From NCBI GenBank assembly GCA_007120685.1, contig SKNG01000488.1:1-9984 (forward strand): DNA of 9,984 bases, in the 5' to 3' direction. Below, one piece after another: positions 5,995 through 9,984 of this stretch (position 1 is its first letter; each line of letters begins with the position of its first letter). The position numbers were made by a program, and so were the translations under genes. The notes under the pieces are model-generated. The model was not told the origin of the DNA, searched no databases, and saw only the letters and a program-made list of their open reading frames with translations. Source of the stretch: Paracoccaceae bacterium. Its GTDB lineage: Bacteria; Pseudomonadota; Alphaproteobacteria; Rhodobacterales; Rhodobacteraceae.

Positions 5995-6023
5995 TGCTTC
6001 CTGCTGCTTCCTATATGCTTCCT
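5995..6023 (+). repeat. Three phased direct repeats TGCTTCCT upstream of the integrase
   Basis: TGCTTCCT occurs exactly at 5995-6002, 6005-6012 and 6016-6023, with start-to-start steps of 10 and 11 bp, about one DNA helical turn each. They end 30 bp before the integrase ATG and lie between the attachment site and the integrase gene. That is where arm-type sites for integrase or sites for an excisionase or repressor are expected. The assignment is inferred from position and phasing. Confidence 0.6.
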
Positions 6024-6053
6024 GTGCTAACCTTTGCCTTCAGGATCGAGCCC

Positions 6054-7328
6054 ATGCCGAAGCTGACGAAAACCCTGATCGACGCCCTCACACCGTCCGA
6101 AGCCGACTTCTTCGTGTGGGATGACGCCCTGCCCGGCTTCGGTGTGCGCGTCTGGCCGTCGGGCCGGAAGACCTACCTCGCACAATACCGCGCCGGGCGG
6201 CGCACCAGGCGGATGAAGATCGGCACGCACGGGCCGCTAACCGTGGAAGAGGCGCGTCGCGAGGCGAAGATCATTCTGGGCGATGTGGCGCGCGGCGAAG
6301 ACCCGGCTGAAGAGCGCGCTACCCGCCGCAAAAGCCTGACCATGGCCGAGCTGTGCGCCCGCTATCTGGACGCCCTCGATCGTGGCCTGATCATGGGCAA
6401 AGGCGGCCGGCCGAAGAAGCCTTCGACACTTTACACCGATCGGGGCCGGATCGAGCGGCATATTGTGCCGCTGCTGGGGAAGAAGCTGGTGCGCGATCTG
6501 ACCCGCGCCGACGTGACCCGCTTCCTTCGGGACGTGACCGCTGGAAAGACCGCCACGATCGAGAAGACTGGAAATCTGCGCGGCAAGAGTGTGGTTCGCG
6601 GTGGCGCCGGCACTGCCGCCCGCACCGTCGGGCTTCTGGGCGGAATTCTGAGCTTCGCAGTCTCGGAGGGCGTGATCGACTTCAACCCGGCGGCGGGCGT
6701 AAAGCGGCCGGCCGACAACCGGCGGGATCGCCGCCTCACTGCTGAAGATTATCGCGCCTTGGGCGACGCCCTCGCCGCGCCCGCGTCGGATGCCGAGCAC
6801 CGGCAGGTGATCAACCTGATCCGGCTGCTCGCGCTCACTGGCGCCCGTCTGGGCGAGATCGTGAAGCTTCGGTGGGAAGAAGTCGATCGCGCCGGGCAGT
6901 GCCTTCGGCTCGCCGATAGCAAGGAAGGAAAAACAGTGCGCCCGCTGGGCCGCCCCGCCCTCGATGTTCTGGCCGAGATCGAGCCGGAAGACGGCAACCC
7001 CTATGTGCTCACCGCCGTGCGCGGCACCGGGCACTTCGGTGGCGCTCCGGCCGGGATCGAGCGGATCATGCGCCGCGCCGGGCTGGAGGGCGTCACCGCA
7101 CACACCTTGCGCCACGGCTACGCCAGCGTGGCGGCTGATCTGGGCTTCACCGATAGCACGATCGCCGCGCTTCTGGGCCATGCCGCTGGATCGGTAACGG
7201 GCCGTTATATCCACCACCTCGACGCGGTGCTTCTGGCAGCCGCCGACAAGGTGGCGCGGGAAGTTCACCGCCAGATGACCGGCGCGGAAGCCGACGTGGT
7301 GCCGCTTCCGACCGCGCGAAAGGGCTGA
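6054..7328 (+). CDS. Tyrosine recombinase/integrase with DUF4102 arm-binding domain
   Basis: A 424-residue site-specific recombinase that would insert and excise the element at the neighbouring tRNA. An N-terminal DUF4102-type arm-binding domain (about 1-90; LPGFGVRV at 26-33) leads into a core-binding domain (about 95-215) and the catalytic domain. The catalytic set is complete: Arg265 in TGARLGEI, Lys290 (or Lys293) in the beta-hairpin, His350-x-x-Arg353 in HTLRHG, His376 in LLGH and nucleophile Tyr385 in GRYIHH. ATG 6054 is preferred: AGGA at 6042-6045 lies 8 bases upstream and the family domain begins right there. A GTG at 5988 would add 22 residues encoded by the direct-repeat stretch and has no such site. 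It points away from the tRNA remnant, as is usual for this integrase group. It looks intact and probably active. Confidence 0.96.
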   Translation: MPKLTKTLIDALTPSEADFFVWDDALPGFGVRVWPSGRKTYLAQYRAGRRTRRMKIGTHGPLTVEEARREAKIILGDVARGEDPAEERATRRKSLTMAELCARYLDALDRGLIMGKGGRPKKPSTLYTDRGRIERHIVPLLGKKLVRDLTRADVTRFLRDVTAGKTATIEKTGNLRGKSVVRGGAGTAARTVGLLGGILSFAVSEGVIDFNPAAGVKRPADNRRDRRLTAEDYRALGDALAAPASDAEHRQVINLIRLLALTGARLGEIVKLRWEEVDRAGQCLRLADSKEGKTVRPLGRPALDVLAEIEPEDGNPYVLTAVRGTGHFGGAPAGIERIMRRAGLEGVTAHTLRHGYASVAADLGFTDSTIAALLGHAAGSVTGRYIHHLDAVLLAAADKVAREVHRQMTGAEADVVPLPTARKG

Positions 7329-7352
7329 TTTTTCTCGTCCATATGTTTTTAG

Positions 7353-7443
7353 CGGGTAACACGGGTAACACGGGTAACAGCATTGAAAACAAAGGGCGAA
7401 TCCCGTTACCCACCTGTTTCACTCGTGGGTAACAAGGGTAACA
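7353..7443. repeat. GGGTAACA iterons, possible replication origin or operator array
   Basis: Five direct copies of a 9-bp unit lie in two tandem blocks. CGGGTAACA is repeated three times without gaps (7353-7361, 7362-7370, 7371-7379), and TGGGTAACA-AGGGTAACA follows at 7426-7443. Between them an inverted copy at 7405-7413 (GTTACCCAC) pairs perfectly with 7425-7433 (GTGGGTAAC) across an 11-base loop. A short A-rich stretch (7385-7393) lies between the blocks and a T-rich one (7345-7350) just left. The iteron recalls the GGTGAACA-type repeats bound by the P4 alpha protein at its origin. With a PrimPol gene downstream, an origin is the best guess; a binding array for the next gene's product is the alternative. 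Confidence 0.7.
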
Positions 7444-7485
7444 CGATCAGCGGCGCTTGAGCGCAAGGCCGCCGGGCTTGCATTG

Positions 7486-7504
7486 CTTATCATGGCGTGA
7501 TAAG
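7486..7504. promoter_or_regulatory. Dyad CTTATCA-N5-TGATAAG before the 216-aa gene
   Basis: A perfect 7-bp inverted repeat (7486-7492 and 7498-7504) with a 5-bp spacer ends 8 bp before the ATG at 7513. A weak promoter-like pair, TTGCAT (7478-7483) and TAAGTA (7501-7506) 17 bp apart, overlaps it, although transcription would then begin almost at the start codon. Symmetry and position fit an operator, perhaps for the protein encoded immediately downstream. No consensus of a named regulator is recognised. Confidence 0.4.
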
Positions 7505-7512
7505 TAAGAGCC

Positions 7513-8163
7513 ATGAAGATCGAAGAGCACTGGCCAGAATTCGACGCGGCGGAAGCACAACGCTTCTGGCTGACCGCTATTGATCTTTGCGATCTGGCGG
7601 CTGTGGGCGACGCCACCGATCCGAAAATGCGCAATATGCTCAATCACCTTTCGGATCGTGGGCATGTTCCCTTCGTGAAGTCTGGAAAGAGCCGAACGGC
7701 ACCACGGCATTATAGCCTCGTGTCGGCGCTAATGCTTCGAATCATTCTGGACCTGGCCAACGAAGGCCGGACCTATGTTTACGGCACGGCCGTCGCAAAA
7801 GCGGCGGCGGAATTGATGCTCGAAAGTCTGAACGAAGCCGCTGACAGTTTTGAACAAGAGCGCAACCTCGAAAACACATGGATCATTCATGCCGGTATCG
7901 CCGAAGACGGCTGCCCGAAGTCAATAACGGTGCACCGCGGCGATAGTATGCCGCGCCCTACGGGCTTTCATTTCTCCGTGGTGGACTTGGGTTACATGAT
8001 CTGGCGCGTCTGCGATCTATACGCCGATAGGTGGCGCGACGATCTGCAAAAACGCGGGATAATTGAAAAGCCGCCGCCGATCGAAATCGGCGAAGACGGC
8101 TATCCAATTCAGCCGGAAGGGCGAAAAGCCCGTCGGGATTCCAATTCAGGGGGGAGCGAATGA
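7513..8163 (+). CDS. Unrecognised 216-aa protein, possible DNA-binding regulator
   Basis: I do not recognise this family with confidence. The N-terminal half (about 25-95) has the run of a MerR-like or winged helix-turn-helix unit. L-C-D-L-A-A leads into K-M-R-N-M-L-N-H-L, then a basic G-K-S-R-T-A-P-R-H-Y and a helix-rich L-V-S-A-L-M-L-R-I-I-L-D-L, much like 'recognition helix, basic wing, second helix' in such proteins. The middle is mixed and the C-terminus is charged and probably disordered (KARRDSNSGGSE). The ATG has only a weak AAGAG upstream. The gene is the first of the four-gene operon, follows the iterons and the dyad, and its stop overlaps the next start as ATGA. A regulator or replication accessory factor is inferred from this position and the faint DNA-binding signature. 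Confidence 0.75.
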   Translation: MKIEEHWPEFDAAEAQRFWLTAIDLCDLAAVGDATDPKMRNMLNHLSDRGHVPFVKSGKSRTAPRHYSLVSALMLRIILDLANEGRTYVYGTAVAKAAAELMLESLNEAADSFEQERNLENTWIIHAGIAEDGCPKSITVHRGDSMPRPTGFHFSVVDLGYMIWRVCDLYADRWRDDLQKRGIIEKPPPIEIGEDGYPIQPEGRKARRDSNSGGSE

Positions 8164-9193
8164 CCTTCACCGCCCGCTTCGGGCACTAACCGTCGGCACT
8201 GGCCCGACACAAACGGAGATCCCCGCCGGCGGGATTGTTGATCGCAAGGCGCCGCCGCCGGTGGAGCACTTCAACGCTGCCTTGGCCGGCGAGATCGGGA
8301 TCAGAAACCGGGGCCTTTGGATGGCCGAGCCCGACTTCGACTTCCCCGAGCTGCCCGCGCTGGAATTTGCCGGCGCCACCTATGGGTCGCCAGTGCTGGT
8401 GGAGATATGGGCCGAAAAAACGACCATGAATGACGTGCTGGTGCCGCTCGCGCGGCGCTATGGCGCGAACCTGATCACTGGCACGGGCGAAATGAGCGAG
8501 ACCTCGACCCGCCTCTTCCTCGACCGCGTGCGCGCGGCCGGCACGCCCGCACGAATTTTATACGTTTCCGACTTCGACCCGGCCGGGCGATCCATGCCGG
8601 TGGCCGTAGCGCGCAAGATCGAGTTCGCGCTCTTCCAGTCGGATGAAGCCCTCGACGTGACGCTTGACCCGCTGGTGCTGACCGAAGACCAATGCCGCCA
8701 GTGGAACCTTCCCCGCACGCCGATCAAAGATAGCGAACGGCGCGGCGCGAAGTTCGAAGGACGCTTCGGCGCTGGCGCGACAGAGCTTGACGCCCTCGAA
8801 GCCCTTCGCCCTGGCGAGCTGGCGCGGATCGTGGCGGCCGGGATCGAGCGTTACATAGACCCGGATCACGCCCGGCGCTTCAACGCGGCACTCGAAGAGC
8901 ACCGGCACCGCCTGACCGAGATCAGCGCCACCGTGCAAGATCACCATGCGGAAGAGATCGACGCCCTGCGCGCCGACTATGACCGGCTGGTGCGCGACTT
9001 CGGCGAATGGCGCGACCGGGCCGAAGCGGTCTTCGATGGGATCGAAGAGCACCTTCAGCACGTCCTGGCGCCGGAGTTTGAACCGCCGACGCCAGCGCCG
9101 CGCCCGCCTGCACCCGCCCCGCTCTTCGACAGCGGGCGCAGCTACCTCGATCAGATCGAGCACTATCGCCAATGGCAAAGGAGGGCTGAATGA
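8160..9193 (+). CDS. TOPRIM-like domain protein with coiled coil; start in a different frame
   Basis: The main frame, ending at TGA 9191-9193, shows a TOPRIM-type nucleotidyl/phosphoryl-transfer core. There is an acidic Glu in E-I-W-A-E-K-T-T-M (codon 8414-8416), then L-Y-V-S-D-F-D-P-A-G with the paired aspartates (codons 8570 and 8576). This resembles the TOPRIM part of Spo11/topoisomerase VI-A and related phage or plasmid proteins. E-L-D-A-L-E-A-L follows, then a long coiled-coil-like stretch (about 8900-9070) and a proline-rich linker before the C-terminus. The start is a problem. ATGA at 8160 with a strong AGGGGGGAG (8148-8156) is the natural start but reads MTFTARFGH and stops at TAA 8187-8189. 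The main frame has no good start before GTG 8261; ATG 8063 lies 100 bases inside the previous gene. One extra G near 8183 would join the two frames. Role in element replication is inferred. Confidence 0.75.
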
Positions 9194-9576
9194 ACGCCCC
9201 GATCCCGAACCCGCTGCTTTATCAGGCGGAAGACCCGGCCGCGATCCGCGCCCGCCGCGCCGACGAAGCCTTCTTCGCTGAAAATCCCCGCGCCCGCTGG
9301 CGTGTGCGCCCGCTGATCGAAGGCGAGAGCTCGATCGCCGAAGGGCTGCGCGGCCGGATGGGCTTCCGCGCCTATATGATCGTGATCCACCACGCCCGCG
9401 CCAAGGACCGCCGCGCTCGCGCCGGGATCGGCCGCTATCCCGTGGTGATCGGTGAACAGGATCGCGCCCGTGCAGTGGCCACGCTGAAGGCTGAAGCGCG
9501 CCGAATGGCGATCTGGTTTCGAAAGTGCTCTTCCACCCCGCCACCGGCACGGCCGGGGCGTGCAGCGTTGTGGTGA
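9190..9576 (+). CDS. Short unrecognised protein, C-terminus probably frame-shifted
   Basis: A 128-residue frame starting at ATG 9190, which overlaps the previous stop as ATGA and has an excellent AAAGGAGGG at 9177-9185. The first 105 or so residues look truly coding (RWRVRPLIEGESSIAEGLRG, then R-A-Y-M-I-V-I-H-H and a basic stretch), but I do not recognise the family. The last 20 residues (from about W-F-R-K-C-S-S) look like out-of-frame GC-rich sequence. From about 9511 another frame reads D/N-L-V-S-K-V-L-F-H-P-A-T-G-T-A-G with a much GC-richer third position. One extra G near 9510 would join the two and also run on into the primase-polymerase frame without a stop. As it stands the gene ends 5 bases before the ATG of the next one. 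Function unknown; its position suggests a replication role. Confidence 0.65.
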   Translation: MNAPIPNPLLYQAEDPAAIRARRADEAFFAENPRARWRVRPLIEGESSIAEGLRGRMGFRAYMIVIHHARAKDRRARAGIGRYPVVIGEQDRARAVATLKAEARRMAIWFRKCSSTPPPARPGRAALW

Positions 9577-9581
9577 TCGCC

Positions 9582-9984
9582 ATGGCCGCCGCGTGGGAAG
9601 AAGTGCTGGATCTTCGCGCACGCCTGCACGGGCAGGGCTGGCGGATCGTGCCCTTGTGCGAGCGCACGAAGTCGCCGGTGTTCGCCGACTGGCCGCAGTT
9701 CCACTATGACCCGGCCGATCCCGAGCCGCCGACGCCTCGCACCCGCAACGCCAAGGGCGAGCCGACCAGGGCGAAGCACTTGGGCACCGGGGCGATCTGC
9801 GAAGGGCTGGTGGCGATCGACTTCGATATCGAAGACGCGGATCGCGCCCGTGCCGCGCGTGTAGCCTTCGAACAGGTGGCCGAAGCCTCGCCCGTTGTGC
9901 GCTTCCGCCCCGGCGCCGCGCGCTCGATGCTCTTCTATGGACCGGACGAGGGCGTGACCGGGATCAGCACGTCGATCGGTGAAG
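9582..9984 (+). CDS. Primase-polymerase (PrimPol) N-terminal domain protein, cut by window edge
   Basis: An open frame from ATG 9582 to the right edge encodes 134 residues with no stop. The start G-Q-G-W-R-I-V-P-L (17-25) followed by K-S-P-V-F-A-D-W (30-37) is the usual opening of bifunctional primase/polymerase (Prim-Pol) domains. V-A-I-D-F-D-I (77-83) gives the metal-binding Asp80 and Asp82, and V-V-R-F-R-P-G-A-A-R-S-M-L-F-Y-G (105-120) matches the next core strand. Such proteins make primers and extend DNA in phages, satellites and plasmids, usually fused to or beside a helicase, which would lie outside the window. Alternative starts are GTG 9573 and GTG 9525; none has a clear ribosome binding site, so translation is probably coupled to the gene before it. 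If the suspected frame error near 9510 is real, this domain is fused to the preceding ORF. Confidence 0.8.
   Translation, partial: MAAAWEEVLDLRARLHGQGWRIVPLCERTKSPVFADWPQFHYDPADPEPPTPRTRNAKGEPTRAKHLGTGAICEGLVAIDFDIEDADRARAARVAFEQVAEASPVVRFRPGAARSMLFYGPDEGVTGISTSIGE

Larger units (their letters stand above)
5829..9984 (+). mobile_element. Left part of a tRNA-integrated element with PrimPol replication module
   Basis: The boundary is the truncated tRNA at 5829-5876. Inward from it lie a tyrosine integrase, an iteron-bearing non-coding stretch, a possible regulator, a TOPRIM-like protein, a short unknown protein and a primase-polymerase. Integrase next to a tRNA fragment, followed by iterons and a primase, is the layout of P4-like satellites and of integrative elements that replicate on their own. 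No capsid, packaging, conjugation or cargo genes are visible, so the class (satellite, prophage or integrative plasmid) cannot be settled from this end. The right end lies outside the window. Confidence 0.75.

Noticed and set aside
5988..6053. GTG 5988 as integrase start, adding 22 residues
   Set aside because: The added segment is encoded by the phased TGCTTCCT repeats and lies before the DUF4102 domain; ATG 6054 has AGGA 8 bases upstream.
6054..7328. Very frequent GATC sites in the integrase gene, considered as a methylation or mismatch signal
   Set aside because: The host crotonase gene has a similar density by hand count; it follows from preference for ATC codons after G-ending or GA-containing codons.
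7353..7443. Iteron block considered as a CRISPR array
   Set aside because: Units are 9 bp and directly abutting with no spacers; no cas genes are present.

Overview
The window comes from a GC-rich bacterial chromosome. Gene content and codon use suggest an alphaproteobacterium, possibly a Paracoccus/Rhodobacter-like member of the Rhodobacterales. That placement is inferred from overall style and has not been checked by any search. The window splits into two unrelated halves.

Left half (1-5369): one co-directional operon on the plus strand. It starts with the 3' end of a periplasmic sugar-type binding protein. A perfect 13-bp hairpin follows, then a fused double-NBD ATPase (RbsA type) and an overlapping RbsC-type permease that starts at TTG. 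Three metabolic enzymes come next with short gaps: an acetoacetate decarboxylase-family protein with the family's Lys115-Lys116 pair, a 3-hydroxyacyl-CoA dehydrogenase and a crotonase-fold protein. The transporter would import an unidentified small molecule. The three enzymes point to catabolism through a CoA thioester and a beta-keto acid or related intermediate. The substrate cannot be read from the sequence.

Junction (5370-6053): no convincing gene. It holds an 18-bp perfect palindrome, a weak antisense small ORF and, at 5829-5876 on the minus strand, the 3' part of a tRNA gene (anticodon loop to CCA) whose 5' part is missing. This is what remains at one end when an element integrates into a tRNA gene. 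The intact tRNA should be at the other end of the element, to the right of this window.

Right half (about 5877-9984): the left part of an integrated mobile element. In order it has three phased 8-bp direct repeats, a DUF4102-type tyrosine integrase, a non-coding stretch with five GGGTAACA iterons plus an inverted copy, and a small dyad in front of an unrecognised 216-aa protein that may bind DNA. After these come a TOPRIM-like protein, a short unrecognised protein and the N-terminus of a primase-polymerase (PrimPol) that runs off the window. The last four genes are linked by ATGA or near-zero overlaps and look like one replication operon. The integrase, iterons and PrimPol together resemble a P4-like satellite or self-replicating integrative element. 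Two apparent frame breaks (about 8183 and 9510), each repairable by one extra G, suggest either homopolymer sequencing errors or decay of the element.
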